From IMG/VR virus record IMGVR_UViG_3300018411_000039, positions 1 to 42,816 of that record: a DNA stretch of 42,816 nucleotides. One strand, written 5' to 3'. The translations under genes and the position numbers were made by a program. This stretch comes from a virus. Under the pieces are notes generated by a model that had not been told where the DNA came from, did no database searches, and worked only from the letters and a program-made list of their open reading frames with translations. This document shows positions 12,999-22,507 of this stretch, one piece after another. Each line of letters opens with the position of its first letter. Positions within the stretch are counted from its first letter, which is position 1.

Positions 12999-15440
12999 TT
13001 GGCTGATGAACTAGAAACTGAAGTCAGCGACACGCTGGTAGACGAGGGCGGCGAGGCCCGTTCGTCGTCGCGTGTCCTGTCTGCCATCAAGAAGGCAACG
13101 GACACGTTTCGCGACTATCAGGACACGTGCCGGCGCATCGATGACGTTTACAGCCGCGACAATACTTATGACAGCACGTGGCTAGACCCGGACTATGATC
13201 TGTTCTGGTCCAGCATGGAAATCCTCAAGCCGGCGATCTACGCTCACGCTCCGGTTCCCGCCGTGGCCCCAATGTTTGCGGATCGCCGCCCGCTCTACAA
13301 CACCACGGCGGAATTGTTAGAACGCGTCACGACTTCGGCGTTTGACCGTACCAATCTCGATCAGTCCATGCTTTCCTTGCGTGATGACCTGGCCTTCACC
13401 AATCGCGGCGTTCTGTGGGTCACCTATGAGAGCGAGGACGGCGAGCAGCGCGCTTGCGTAGACCATGTGGACCGCACCGACTTCCTTCATGAGCCGGCCC
13501 GTTGTTGGGCTGATGTCGGCTGGGTGGCTCGTCGGGCTTGGATGACCAAGACTGAGATGCGCAAGCGTTTCGGTAGTACCAGCGGCAAGGCATACCAGCA
13601 GGCTAAGACCGAAATCCGCCGTGACGACAAGGACAACGGCAGCGCCGACGACAGCAAGAAAGCTGGCGTTTGGGAAGTCTGGCACCGCAATGACAACAAG
13701 GTCTATTGGGTCGCGCCAGACTGCCCAGTGATGCTGGACGAGGGCGAGCCGCACCTAAAGCTGCGCGACTTCTACCCGTGCCCACGGCCAGCCTATGGCA
13801 CGTTGCGTAGGCGTTCGCTTGTTCCGGTGCCGGATTATGTTCGCTACGCCGCGCATCTGTCGAAGATCAGCACGCTCACGAGCCGCATCTATCTGTTGCT
13901 CGACAAGGTTCGGTTGAAGGTTCTTATCCCGGCCGGCGGCGATATCGGAGACGCTATCGATCTAGCCCTCCGAAGCGACGACGACGAGATCGTTATCCCT
14001 GTCCCGGCAGCGGCGCTTATGGCGTCTGCCGGCAGCAACCTTATGGTAACGCTGCCGCTTAAGGAGCTTGCGGAAGCCATCCAGGGTCTGATTGCATCAC
14101 GCGGCCAGCTATTCGAGGATTTCTACCAGCTTTCCGGCATCTCGGATATTATGCGAGGGGCTACCGAAGCGCAGGAAACGCTAGGCGCACAGCAGCTCAA
14201 GAGCCAGTACGGCTCAGTTCGCGTCCGCGATAAGATCGATGAATTGCAGCGCGTGGCGCGTGACGTTGCTCGCATCGTTGCCGAGATCGCCTCAGATAAG
14301 TTCTCGAAAGAGACGCTGCTTGACATGGCGCAGATGGAAATCCCGTCGAAAGCGGAGATCGCCAAGAACATCAAGGGTATCGAGGAATCCGCCAAGCAGG
14401 AATTGAAGGCGCTGGGAGAGAAGGCCAAGGGGATGGCTCAACAGGCGGCGCAGGGGCAGCAACCTGGACAGCCGCAAGGCCAGCAGGTCGACCCGCAGCA
14501 GGCTCAACAGCAGTTCCAGGCCGCGCAACAGCAGATCATCCAGAAATATGCCGGGCCTCTCAAGCAGGCCGAGGAAACCGTGCCTATCGAGGACGTGATT
14601 GACCTACTGCGCGATGACCGCACACGCGGCTTTGCCTTCGAGATCGCGACCGATAGCACCATCATGACCGACGAGGTTGCGGAGAAAGCGGCCCGCAATG
14701 AATTCCTGGGCGTGGTGGCCCAATCGACGCAGGCTCTTGTTGGGCTGGCTCAGATGGGAGAAGCGGGCGCTGCGCTTGCCGGCGGCTTCCTTAAGTTCGT
14801 GACGGCTCCCTACCGTGTCGGGCGCGAGTTGAACGGCCTCATTGATGACTTCGTTGATGCAGCGCCGCAGATGGCCGCTCAGATGGCAGGGCAGCAGGGC
14901 AACGGCGACGCTGAGAAGGCGATGGCCGACGCCAATGCGAAGCTTGCCGATGCCGAAATGGAAAAGGCCAAGGCTGCCATGGCAGGCGTACAGGCCAAGG
15001 CCGCACTCGATCAGGCCGAAAACCAGCGCAAGATTGCCGAGTTGCAGATCAAGGCTCAAAACGATCAGGCCAAGACCGAACAGGAAAACGGCAAGCTGAA
15101 ATTGCAGCTCGGGGATTTGCAGACCAAGGGGTCAAAGGCGCAAGCCGAAATCGACAACCTCACGGCGCAGACGGCGAAAATCCTCGCGTCGATTGGCCTC
15201 GATGAGCGCAAGCAGCAGCTATCGGAATACACCGCCGCCAATCATGCGCAGGCGCAGCAGGTCGATCAAGCTATGCAGGCTGCCGGGCAAGTCCAGCAGG
15301 CGAAGGCGGCAGACAAAAGCGCTACCTTGGCCGATAGACAACAATCATTTGCCGAACGGCAGGGCACGAGCGCAGAGACCCGCGCCAATCGCCAGCAGAG
15401 CTTTGCCGAGCAGCAGGCAGCCAAGGAGCCAGCGCAATGA
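12999..15440 (+). CDS. portal protein with long C-terminal coiled coil
   Basis: 813 residues starting at TTG 12999 behind AGGAG; there is no ATG in frame nearby. The body (residues about 30-450) reads as a podovirus portal (DYDLFWSSMEILKPAIYAHA, LSGISDIMRGATEAQETLGA). A Gln-rich insertion follows (about 475-520). The last 170 residues are a Lys/Gln/Ala coiled coil with a near-duplicated RQQSFAERQ/RQQSFAEQQ motif at the end. P22-type portals carry such a helical barrel reaching into the capsid. It forms the dodecameric vertex through which DNA passes. Its position after terL agrees. Confidence 0.9.
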   Translation: MADELETEVSDTLVDEGGEARSSSRVLSAIKKATDTFRDYQDTCRRIDDVYSRDNTYDSTWLDPDYDLFWSSMEILKPAIYAHAPVPAVAPMFADRRPLYNTTAELLERVTTSAFDRTNLDQSMLSLRDDLAFTNRGVLWVTYESEDGEQRACVDHVDRTDFLHEPARCWADVGWVARRAWMTKTEMRKRFGSTSGKAYQQAKTEIRRDDKDNGSADDSKKAGVWEVWHRNDNKVYWVAPDCPVMLDEGEPHLKLRDFYPCPRPAYGTLRRRSLVPVPDYVRYAAHLSKISTLTSRIYLLLDKVRLKVLIPAGGDIGDAIDLALRSDDDEIVIPVPAAALMASAGSNLMVTLPLKELAEAIQGLIASRGQLFEDFYQLSGISDIMRGATEAQETLGAQQLKSQYGSVRVRDKIDELQRVARDVARIVAEIASDKFSKETLLDMAQMEIPSKAEIAKNIKGIEESAKQELKALGEKAKGMAQQAAQGQQPGQPQGQQVDPQQAQQQFQAAQQQIIQKYAGPLKQAEETVPIEDVIDLLRDDRTRGFAFEIATDSTIMTDEVAEKAARNEFLGVVAQSTQALVGLAQMGEAGAALAGGFLKFVTAPYRVGRELNGLIDDFVDAAPQMAAQMAGQQGNGDAEKAMADANAKLADAEMEKAKAAMAGVQAKAALDQAENQRKIAELQIKAQNDQAKTEQENGKLKLQLGDLQTKGSKAQAEIDNLTAQTAKILASIGLDERKQQLSEYTAANHAQAQQVDQAMQAAGQVQQAKAADKSATLADRQQSFAERQGTSAETRANRQQSFAEQQAAKEPAQ

Positions 15441-15646
15441 GCGGCATTCCGGTCACTATCACCAATACGGGCGTTCCTGTGACCAATATGGTTGGCGGCG
15501 TGCCGATAACGCTGGTTGGAGGCACTGCCGCCGCCGTGAAGAGCGGCATGATCATTGCGAGCGTCCCCGTGGATGGAACACCCCGCAAGGTCACATTTAC
15601 CGTCGCCAATGGCGTTGTAACTGCAATCACCACAGCCGCCCCGTAA
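15437..15646 (+). CDS. hypothetical small virion protein, 69 aa
   Basis: MSGIPVTITNTGVPVTNMVG, rich in Val, Thr and Gly with alternating hydrophobic residues, so probably an all-beta protein. The ATG overlaps the portal stop (ATGA). The repeated short phrase T-N-x-G/V-P-V-T suggests an internal duplication. Its place among head genes suggests a minor head or decoration protein. No family identified. Confidence 0.65.
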   Translation: MSGIPVTITNTGVPVTNMVGGVPITLVGGTAAAVKSGMIIASVPVDGTPRKVTFTVANGVVTAITTAAP

Positions 15647-15658
15647 AGGATAACTCCC

Positions 15659-15874
15659 ATGGCAAACAAAAGCAGACTTGTTGAACTGAGTATGGTTCCG
15701 CCGCTGGCGCAGGAAGTCGCATCGCAGATCGACGGCGCAGTAGGCGCAAAGGCGCAGATCGCCGCGCTGACGCCAGTCGCGACGCCGGACGCTACCGACG
15801 CCACGACCGTCATTACGCTGGCGAACGCGAACAAAGCTAAGATCAACTCCATCATCGCGGCTTTGAAAGCCTGA
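15659..15874 (+). CDS. head-fibre-like small protein, 71 aa
   Basis: MANKSRLVELSMVPPLAQEV, then AATPDATDATTVITLANANK and a C-terminal helix ending in ALKA. The D-A-T-T-x-I-x-L-x-N-x-x-K-x-K-I-N pattern resembles the helical N-terminal part of phage head fibre proteins (phi29 gp8.5-like), a weak match from memory. A ribosome site AAAGGA precedes the ATG at 15659. It ends one base into the next start. Confidence 0.6.
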   Translation: MANKSRLVELSMVPPLAQEVASQIDGAVGAKAQIAALTPVATPDATDATTVITLANANKAKINSIIAALKA

Positions 15875-16227
15875 TGGACGCCTACGACTGGATCGACCTT
15901 GGCAATGGACGCTTCGTCTATCGCAAGGTCGGGCCGATGTGTCGCGGTCCTCGATCCGAACTGGCAACGCCGATGCTGGTGCGGGCCTTCAGCGAGCCTG
16001 TACAGTCGATGGCGGATGGCAAGTGGTATGATACGCCGCGCGACCTTGAACGCACGTACAAGGCCAGCGGCAACCCGCGCGGGGAAGAATTCACTCCGCT
16101 CGGCAATGAGACGATGAAGACCGTCGAGGCTGTGGCCGACCCGAAAGAGCGCCGGGCCCATGTCAAGCAGGCGATGCAGGACGTGATGACCGGCAATCTT
16201 CCGCCTGAAATCGCAGCTATCGAGTAG
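15874..16227 (+). CDS. hypothetical virion-region protein, 117 aa
   Basis: The ATG at 15874 overlaps the previous stop (TGATG). The product contains WIDLGNGRFVYRKVGPMCRG and YDTPRDLERTYKASGNPRGE, then a helical C-terminus. This pattern recurs upstream of scaffold genes in podoviruses of proteobacteria, without a known function that I can name. Its last 11 bases overlap the 3' end of the minus-strand gene at 16411-16217. Confidence 0.65.
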   Translation: MDAYDWIDLGNGRFVYRKVGPMCRGPRSELATPMLVRAFSEPVQSMADGKWYDTPRDLERTYKASGNPRGEEFTPLGNETMKTVEAVADPKERRAHVKQAMQDVMTGNLPPEIAAIE

Positions 16228-16411
16228 TTTCGGGGGTCCCGAGGATCATCTTCTTGCTGATGGCAAGGAAAGCGGGAGAATGGGCATCAATCCATTTTTC
16301 GCCATCGAATACTTCGAGAAACATGATCGGGTTGTCGCTCCATTCAACGACGCGAGCGACCTGTCTCATCTGTCCTAGGGTCGGCAAGTAATCGGCATTC
16401 TCGATACCCAT
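16217..16411 (-). CDS. minus-strand moron-like gene, 64 aa
   Basis: The ATG at 16411 sits behind GGAGACTGCAA. The product (MGIENADYLPTLGQMRQVAR, then VVEWSDNPIMFLEVFDGEKW) has balanced composition and is the only sensible coding use of the 246-bp gap between the 117-aa protein gene and the scaffold gene. It is transcribed against the late operon, the hallmark of a moron expressed in the lysogen. Function unknown. Confidence 0.6.
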   Translation of the reverse strand: MGIENADYLPTLGQMRQVARVVEWSDNPIMFLEVFDGEKWIDAHSPAFLAISKKMILGTPETTR

Positions 16412-16473
16412 TTGCAGTCTCCATTTGGCCTGGAACTATACCTGCCATCCTTCCTCAGACAAAGGATAATCCG

Positions 16474-17724
16474 ATGACCGATATGCAAGCGGCGCCCGTA
16501 CAGGGCACGGCTCCCCTTTCCACGTCCATTGATCAGGGCGGCGCATCGCTAGGAACGGGCGGTGGTGTTCCCAGCCTGACGGAGCCGAAGCCGGTCGAGA
16601 CCGCGCCCGCTCCGAAGGTTGAGAAGCCGGAAGATGCTGGCGACACGCTGAGGGGCGAACTGGCGCGCATTCGAGACGAGGAAGCGAAGGAAGCTGAGAA
16701 GGTCAAGGCGAAGGGCGACGAAGCCGCCAAGGACGCCAAGGCTAAGGTGGACGACACCGAAAAGGCAGAGAACGAAAAACCCGCCAAGCAGCGCGACGAG
16801 ACAGGGAAATTCGCCAAGGCCGAAAAGGAGGCTGAGGTGGACAAGGGCGAGCCTGAGAAGGCCGCGACCGGGCAGGGGGAAGCGGATAAGTCGCGCCAGT
16901 CTGAGGGCCAGAGGTATCACGAACCTCCTGCCCGGTTTCTCCCTAAGGCCAAGGAAGTGTGGGGCAATGTCCCTAACCCGGTGAAGGGCGAAATCGCCCG
17001 CATGAGCCAGGAGCATGAGGCGGAAGTCACCAAATATCGCGAGGCCGGCGAGCGCTATGAGCCGATCCGGCAGTTTGACGAAATTGCGAAGTCGAATGGC
17101 CGTGAACTGAAAGACAGTTTGGCCAAGCTGGTCGAGGTCGAGCGCGCTTTGACGCAGAACCCGATTGCTGGGCTTGAGGCTGTTCTTCGCGAGGTTGGCC
17201 CACGTAAGGCAGACGGTTCGCACCTGAACCTGATGGACGTTCTCCAGTACGTCGCGGAGAACCCACAAGCCTATCAGCAGGCCGTCAACCAGCCTCGCCC
17301 GCAGCAGCAGGAACGCCGGCCTGACCCGGAAGTGATCGCGCTGCGGCAGGAGATCCAGTCGATGCGCGCTGATCAGATGACTACATCGATCATCACCCCA
17401 TTCGCGGCCGCAAACCCGCGATACCATGAGCTTGAGGGCGACATAGCGTTCTTCCTCACCTCTGGAAAAATCCCCGCGTCCTTGTCCCCTCAGGAAAGGC
17501 TTGAAGCTGCGTACGACATGGCTGTCCGGATCAATCCGGCTTCTTCATCCGTATCTTCCCAAGCGTCCGAGAAACCTGCTGTCGCGAAACCCGCGCCCTC
17601 TGACGATGCTGGCGCGAAATCCATCCGTGGCGCTCCGAACGGCCAAGACCCGGACGATGACGAGGGCGACGAAACCGACATCAGGAAGCTGCTGGCGCGC
17701 GAAAGGCGCAAGCTGGCTTCATAA
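16474..17724 (+). CDS. scaffolding-like protein
   Basis: 416 residues placed directly before the major capsid gene, where podoviruses encode scaffold. The N-terminal 150 residues are Ala/Lys/Glu/Pro-rich and probably unstructured or coiled. The middle (RYHEPPARFLPKAKEVWGNV, then helical segments) and the acidic tail (DDDEGDETDIRKLLARERRK) fit scaffolds, which guide coat assembly and leave the prohead. The C-terminal basic helix resembles the coat-binding helix of such proteins. Family not named. Confidence 0.75.
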   Translation: MTDMQAAPVQGTAPLSTSIDQGGASLGTGGGVPSLTEPKPVETAPAPKVEKPEDAGDTLRGELARIRDEEAKEAEKVKAKGDEAAKDAKAKVDDTEKAENEKPAKQRDETGKFAKAEKEAEVDKGEPEKAATGQGEADKSRQSEGQRYHEPPARFLPKAKEVWGNVPNPVKGEIARMSQEHEAEVTKYREAGERYEPIRQFDEIAKSNGRELKDSLAKLVEVERALTQNPIAGLEAVLREVGPRKADGSHLNLMDVLQYVAENPQAYQQAVNQPRPQQQERRPDPEVIALRQEIQSMRADQMTTSIITPFAAANPRYHELEGDIAFFLTSGKIPASLSPQERLEAAYDMAVRINPASSSVSSQASEKPAVAKPAPSDDAGAKSIRGAPNGQDPDDDEGDETDIRKLLARERRKLAS

Positions 17725-17736
17725 GGAGAAATCCAA

Positions 17737-18747
17737 ATGGCTATCGTAACAGACCGCCAGTATAGGCAGCTTCTGACCGCTGCCGTGGCAAAGCGTTCCA
17801 AGGTCGTGCAGGATATCGTCTACAAGACGACGCCCCTCACGCGCATTCTCAAGGACAGCGGGCGCATTCGCAGCAAGCGCGCTGGCGGCCCCGAATTGCG
17901 TATCCCTATCGAGTTCGACAAGCTCGATGCGACGTGGTTCACCGGCTACGACAAGGTGCCGATCACGCCCAAGGAACTGCTGAACTCGGCAGTTTTCAAC
18001 TGGTCGCGTGTCGTCTCCATGTTCTCCCTGAACGGTACCGAACTGCTCTATACGAGCGGCGAGGAAGAGCAGATCGACTTGATGGAATTCTACCTCAAGG
18101 CGGCTGAAAAGAGCCTGAAGGAAGAGTGGGAATCGTCCCTCGTGGGTGACGGTACCGGCTCGGGCGGCCGCCAGATGGTTGGCCTCGGGGGCGCCGTTCC
18201 TATCGTGACCAATTCCGGCACTTACGGCGGCATCGACCGTGCAAACGTGCCGAACTGGCGCACGACCTATTACGACGTGACGGCGGGTGATGTGTCCGGC
18301 TTCACGGCGTGGGATAGCACGACCGCGCGTCCGATCATGGAAAAGGTCGCCTTGGCCCGCTCGCGCAACAACATGTACCCGAACCTTTGGGTCATGGATG
18401 CGAACAGCTATTCGGCGGTTTCTGCTTCCATGGTCGCTCACCAGCGCATCACCACCCAGCGCGCCGCAAACCTCGGCTTCGAAAGCCTTGGCGTGTGGAC
18501 CCCGGCCGGTCTGGTGGATGTGGTGGCGGCGGGTGGTATCGGCAACGTCATGCCGTCCAATACCATCTTCGCGCTCAATCCTGATGGCATGGGCATCTAC
18601 TCGTTCCCGAACCAGGAATTCGTTCCGTTCCATCCCGGCGAGGGCATTCGCCCGATCAACCAGGATGCTTATGCACAGGGCATCGTCTGGTCCGGCCAGT
18701 TCGTGGTGGAGAACCCGCTTTCGCAGGTTCGCATCAAGACCGCGTAA
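17737..18747 (+). CDS. major capsid protein
   Basis: 336 residues, with features of an HK97-fold coat: an N-terminal helix (QYRQLLTAAVAKRSKVVQDI), a long central P-domain-like region (LKAAEKSLKEEWESSLVGDG), and a C-terminal part with FVPFHPGEGIRPINQDAYAQ. It follows the scaffold gene with a strong ribosome site (AAGGAGA) and is followed by a small decoration-like gene and a terminator. It forms the icosahedral shell. Confidence 0.9.
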   Translation: MAIVTDRQYRQLLTAAVAKRSKVVQDIVYKTTPLTRILKDSGRIRSKRAGGPELRIPIEFDKLDATWFTGYDKVPITPKELLNSAVFNWSRVVSMFSLNGTELLYTSGEEEQIDLMEFYLKAAEKSLKEEWESSLVGDGTGSGGRQMVGLGGAVPIVTNSGTYGGIDRANVPNWRTTYYDVTAGDVSGFTAWDSTTARPIMEKVALARSRNNMYPNLWVMDANSYSAVSASMVAHQRITTQRAANLGFESLGVWTPAGLVDVVAAGGIGNVMPSNTIFALNPDGMGIYSFPNQEFVPFHPGEGIRPINQDAYAQGIVWSGQFVVENPLSQVRIKTA

Positions 18748-18771
18748 CCCAATTCAGGAAAGGAAACGATC

Positions 18772-19095
18772 ATGGCATTCCGAACCACCCCGAACCTTGG
18801 CCAGCAGCTTGACGCTACTGGCGCGAACTATTGGGACCAGTTGGCGGGAATCACCTCGCCTTCTCCCAAGCCCGGCAACAAGGAACTCGGCAGCGACGGC
18901 GGCGAATATTGGTTCGTCACCGCCACCGCCGATATCGCTGCTACGGCCGCAACCGGAACTCAGGTTATTCTTACCTATCCGGCCTATACGGTGGCGGCCG
19001 GCGCAGGCGGCTTTTACACCCCGCCGGCAACCGCAGTGAAGAACGGTGATGCGCTGTGGATTCGCCGTGGCGCTTACAACGCTGCGCCGGTCTAA
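18772..19095 (+). CDS. decoration/minor head protein candidate, 107 aa
   Basis: MAFRTTPNLGQQLDATGANY, then a Thr/Ala/Gly-rich beta-type sequence (TGTQVILTYPAYTVAAGAGG). Strong ribosome site AGGAAAGGAAAC. Position directly after the coat gene and before a terminator suggests high expression with the coat, as for decoration proteins. No named family. Confidence 0.7.
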   Translation: MAFRTTPNLGQQLDATGANYWDQLAGITSPSPKPGNKELGSDGGEYWFVTATADIAATAATGTQVILTYPAYTVAAGAGGFYTPPATAVKNGDALWIRRGAYNAAPV

Positions 19096-19117
19096 CACTC
19101 CATAGGCCATACATCAG

Positions 19118-19141
19118 GGGCGGCTTCCGAGCCGCCCTTTT
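19118..19141 (+). terminator. rho-independent terminator after the capsid genes
   Basis: GGGCGGCT-TCCG-AGCCGCCC followed by TTTTCCTTT. The 8-bp perfect stem and tetraloop lie 23 bases after the decoration gene's stop. It would reduce read-through into tail genes and favour capsid transcript abundance. Confidence 0.85.
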
Positions 19142-19171
19142 CCTTTCCCACTCAGACAAAGGATTTTCACC

Positions 19172-19897
19172 ATGGCAGAGCCAATCGAACTTGATACCCG
19201 CGAAATCACCGTCACGCCTCTGTTTCGATATGAGAGCGTCGAGGACATCAACGCTTCAGAGCGTGCGGGCCATCTCGTCAAGAATATGATCCAGGTGGTT
19301 GAGGTCCGCTTCGCCGGATCGAAAAACTATTCCCCTGTTTTCCCCGTCGATGCGATGTGGAAGCGCGAGAACGGCAAGGTCATCACCTTTGCTGAGCGCT
19401 GGGCAGATCAGTACCGCGCATTCCTCGCCGGAGCCGATCAGGAAGCCGCAGGGACGCCGCTGGAGATGCTGAGAAGCTTCGGCATGTCCGACGCCAATCT
19501 CTCCCTGTGTCGGGCACTGCGCATCTATTCTATCGAGGCACTTCACCATCTCGAGGGCGATGCGCTGAAAAGCCTTGGCATGGCTGGAAACGGCCTGAAG
19601 GAGATGGCGCGGAACTATATGGCCGCGCGCGACAAGTCCAACGCCAATTCCGATGAAGTCGAAAAGCTGAGGGCCGAATTGGCCGCGCTCAAGGCGCAGA
19701 TCATCCCCGTCAAAGAAGCTTCGCCGGCCGATATCGACGCGGCCATACAGGCTTCTGACGATGAATACGCAGCACTATCGAACGACCAGATCAAGGAGCG
19801 CATCGCGTCCCTGAATGATGGCAAACGCCCGCTTGGCAATCCGTCACGGGCCACACTCGTTGACGCGCTCAAGGAATTGGAAGGGGCGGCTGCGTAA
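19172..19897 (+). CDS. hypothetical virion-associated protein, 241 aa
   Basis: The N-terminal 100 residues are mixed alpha/beta (MAEPIELDTREITVTPLFRY, VITFAERWADQYRAFLAGAD). The middle holds a helix-hairpin-like segment (YSIEALHHLEGDALKSLGMA). The C-terminal 80 residues include a coiled coil (DEVEKLRAELAALKAQI) and a SAP-like or HeH-like ending (NDQIKERIASLNDGKRPLGN then PSRATLVDALKEL), a fold that binds nucleic acid. Its position between coat and connector genes suggests a head-completion role, which is inference. Confidence 0.7.
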   Translation: MAEPIELDTREITVTPLFRYESVEDINASERAGHLVKNMIQVVEVRFAGSKNYSPVFPVDAMWKRENGKVITFAERWADQYRAFLAGADQEAAGTPLEMLRSFGMSDANLSLCRALRIYSIEALHHLEGDALKSLGMAGNGLKEMARNYMAARDKSNANSDEVEKLRAELAALKAQIIPVKEASPADIDAAIQASDDEYAALSNDQIKERIASLNDGKRPLGNPSRATLVDALKELEGAAA

Positions 19898-20595
19898 TGT
19901 CGGTCCTCTCGGCAGCGCAGCAGGCAATCATGACGCTGGTCGGGCGCAAGCCCGCAGCCGTCGTATCCAGCACGGACGTAATCTGTGTAGAGATGACCGC
20001 GCTTGCGCAGACTGCCGCCGTAGAGATCGCCAAGTCGCACGATTGGCAGGCGCTAAGCCAGTTCTACACCATCACAGCGAACGGGACGGATGCAGCATAT
20101 CCGTTTCCATCCGACTACGACCGCATGGTCCAGGCTTCGGAACTCTACGACCCGAACAATTGGTGTTGGGGCTATCGCCATATCTCAGATTATGGCGAAT
20201 GGCTCCAATACCAGATTTCCGGCATCGGCCTGATTTCTCCCGGCATCTGGACAATCCGCAAGAACCAGTTTCAGTTCATGCCGACCCCGGGGGCGTCGCA
20301 AAAGGCGATTTTCCCCTATGTTTCGAAAAACGTATGGGTCGCTACGAATGGAAGTCCAAAAGCCGAATTGACGGCTGATACGGATGTTTTCGCGCTGGAT
20401 GAGCGACTTTTGACGCTCTCGCTTCTGTGGCGATGGCTGGCGCTCAAGCGCATGGATTACCAGCAGGAATTTGCTGACTTCGAGCTTGCTCTTTCGCAGG
20501 AGCAGACGCGCGACAAGGGCGCCCGCACTATCCGTTCGGGGCGCTCTCTGCGTCGTTTCAACATCGGCCCCGCGTATCCATGGCCATTGGGGTAG
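19897..20595 (+). CDS. head-tail connector (adaptor) protein
   Basis: 232 residues. N-terminal helices (AQTAAVEIAKSHDWQALSQF) are followed by a beta section with PFPSDYDRMVQASELYDPNN and the phrase LLTLSLLWRWLALKRMDYQQ, then EFADFELALSQEQTRDKGA near the end. This arrangement matches podovirus adaptor proteins placed below the portal. It starts with an overlap at the previous stop (TAATG) and precedes the tail protein. Homologues are common in rhizobial podoviruses, as I recall. Confidence 0.75.
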   Translation: MSVLSAAQQAIMTLVGRKPAAVVSSTDVICVEMTALAQTAAVEIAKSHDWQALSQFYTITANGTDAAYPFPSDYDRMVQASELYDPNNWCWGYRHISDYGEWLQYQISGIGLISPGIWTIRKNQFQFMPTPGASQKAIFPYVSKNVWVATNGSPKAELTADTDVFALDERLLTLSLLWRWLALKRMDYQQEFADFELALSQEQTRDKGARTIRSGRSLRRFNIGPAYPWPLG

Positions 20596-20599
20596 TCTG

Positions 20600-22507
20600 A
20601 TGCGTGTTCCCGCTCGACAGGTCGCCGCGCCGCGCATGCGAGAGGCTGAGCCCGTTACGTTTTCCGCACCGACCGCAGGATGGGTTAGGAACCGTGCGTT
20701 GGCGCTGCCGCAAAATGGACCGCAGGGCGCGACGGTGCTGGAAAACTGGTTTCCGACAGCGACAGGGGCAATCCTTCGGCGAGGATCAGGCCCAAAGGCT
20801 GAAATGCCGACAGAAACGCCGGTTCTGTCCATTTTCAAATACGTGGTCGGCAACAAGCGAAAGCTGTTCGCTGGCACGGCCGACGCGATTTACGATGTCA
20901 CGACGATAGCAAGCCCGACGAATAGCATTGTCGGTGAGCTTCCTGATGAGATTGGAGAGGTTGGCTCTTACTCCGTTGGCGAAAATTCGATCCAGCCCGA
21001 GAACATCGCGTGGACTGGTACACTGGGAGGAAATTGGTTCACCGTTCAATTCTCGGTAACGGGCGGCGTCTACCTGATTGGCGTCAATGGGAAGTCTACC
21101 GGCTTCATCTACGATGGGGCAGCCTTCTACCCGAATGTTAAGGGCGGGGTTTGGGCGCTGTCGTATAAGGCGCGGACGGCACCGTTCACCAAGGGCGCCG
21201 TCGTGACCGGCGGCACATCCTTGGCAACGGCAACCATTCTGGACGTTGTCATAGGGGCCGTACCCGGCGAAGGAGCGTTGCTCCTGACAGGCATTACCGG
21301 CACATTCCAAAACAATGAGGCGATTACTGGCGGCGGTGGTGCGGCTACATCGGCAAGCGTCGCGTCAAGCGTCGTGCCGGGAGTTACGTTCCCGGGCGTG
21401 CTCACCAGCGCTGACATGGCTTTCGTGTGGAGCTACAAAAATGCTCTCTACTTCGCGCAGAAGGATAGCCTTTCAGCGTGGTATTTGCCTGTCGATCAGA
21501 TTGGCGGGACGGCAACAGAACTCCCCCTTGGTGCAGAGTTCGGGCAGGGCGGTTCGCTGCTAGTCGGGCAGGCATGGTCGCTCAATGCTTCAGGGCAGGG
21601 TGGTCTTTCCGAGCAGAATGTTTTTGTTTCTTCCGAGGGTGAGGCGGTCGTATTCCAAGGTCCGCATCCGTCCGTAACTAATGGATGGAGCAAGGTTGGA
21701 ACGTACCGCATCGGCACTCCGATGGGCCGCCGGGCATTCATTCGGGCTGGCGGCGATCTGGTTTTCGCAACAACGATTGGGTTCGTTTCACTCTCGACGG
21801 CTGTACAAGTAGATCTGGCCGCACTCGCGCCAAAGGCGGTTTCCTTCGCCATTGAAGATGCATGGAATGAGGCTGTTTCGCAGCGAGGTCGCACCGATTG
21901 GGTATGCTGCCTATGGCCGGAAAGCCAGATGGTCGCGATTGCCACGCCTACCGGTGAAATGTCGCCATTGTTCCTTGTCTCGAATGCAAGAACAGGCGCC
22001 TGGTCGCCATTCACGAACTGGAATGCACTATGCATGGAAGTCTTTGAGGGTTCTATGTATTTCGGCACTCCAAACGGCTTTGTAATGCAAGCCATGGTCG
22101 GCGGGACGGACATGGATACGCCTTTCACCGGAACGTATATGCCGTTGTTCTCGGACGCCGGAAAACCTACCGGGATGAAGATTGCGCGCATTGCTCGGTC
22201 GGAACTGATTTCCGCAACGGAGATCAATGAACGGCTGTCCTGCCGCTTCGACTTTGACGACACTATCCCAGCCCCGCCCGATGTTGCGCCTGTTCCGGTC
22301 GGCAACGAATGGGACAACGCGACTTGGAATGAAAGCGTATGGAGCGCCGAACGGGCTAAGATCGTTTCCAAGCGGCGTCATTCAGTTGCCGGCAATGGCT
22401 ACCGACTCGCTCCAGTATTGCAGGTCACATCCGGCGCGGTTGTGCCATTGGATGTCCAGATTGTTTCGTTGGATGTTACCTATCAAACCGGGGACACCTT
22501 CACTTGA
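20600..22507 (+). CDS. tail hub / DNA-stabilisation protein (P22 gp10-like by position)
   Basis: 635 residues from the ATG at 20600, after the previous stop at 20595. The protein is mostly beta, with recurring W/F-G repeats (TATGAILRRGSGPKAEMPTE near the N-terminus, then many blades such as LFLVSNARTGAWSPFTNWNA and YFGTPNGFVMQAMVGGTDMD), consistent with a propeller-like tail component. Equivalent genes in podoviruses plug the portal after packaging and bind the tailspike. The call rests on order and fold type. Confidence 0.7.
   Translation: MRVPARQVAAPRMREAEPVTFSAPTAGWVRNRALALPQNGPQGATVLENWFPTATGAILRRGSGPKAEMPTETPVLSIFKYVVGNKRKLFAGTADAIYDVTTIASPTNSIVGELPDEIGEVGSYSVGENSIQPENIAWTGTLGGNWFTVQFSVTGGVYLIGVNGKSTGFIYDGAAFYPNVKGGVWALSYKARTAPFTKGAVVTGGTSLATATILDVVIGAVPGEGALLLTGITGTFQNNEAITGGGGAATSASVASSVVPGVTFPGVLTSADMAFVWSYKNALYFAQKDSLSAWYLPVDQIGGTATELPLGAEFGQGGSLLVGQAWSLNASGQGGLSEQNVFVSSEGEAVVFQGPHPSVTNGWSKVGTYRIGTPMGRRAFIRAGGDLVFATTIGFVSLSTAVQVDLAALAPKAVSFAIEDAWNEAVSQRGRTDWVCCLWPESQMVAIATPTGEMSPLFLVSNARTGAWSPFTNWNALCMEVFEGSMYFGTPNGFVMQAMVGGTDMDTPFTGTYMPLFSDAGKPTGMKIARIARSELISATEINERLSCRFDFDDTIPAPPDVAPVPVGNEWDNATWNESVWSAERAKIVSKRRHSVAGNGYRLAPVLQVTSGAVVPLDVQIVSLDVTYQTGDTFT

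Noticed and set aside
16549-17427. Minus-strand 292-aa frame
   Set aside because: Leu/Arg-rich shadow of the scaffold gene, caused by its Glu/Lys/Ala-rich codons.
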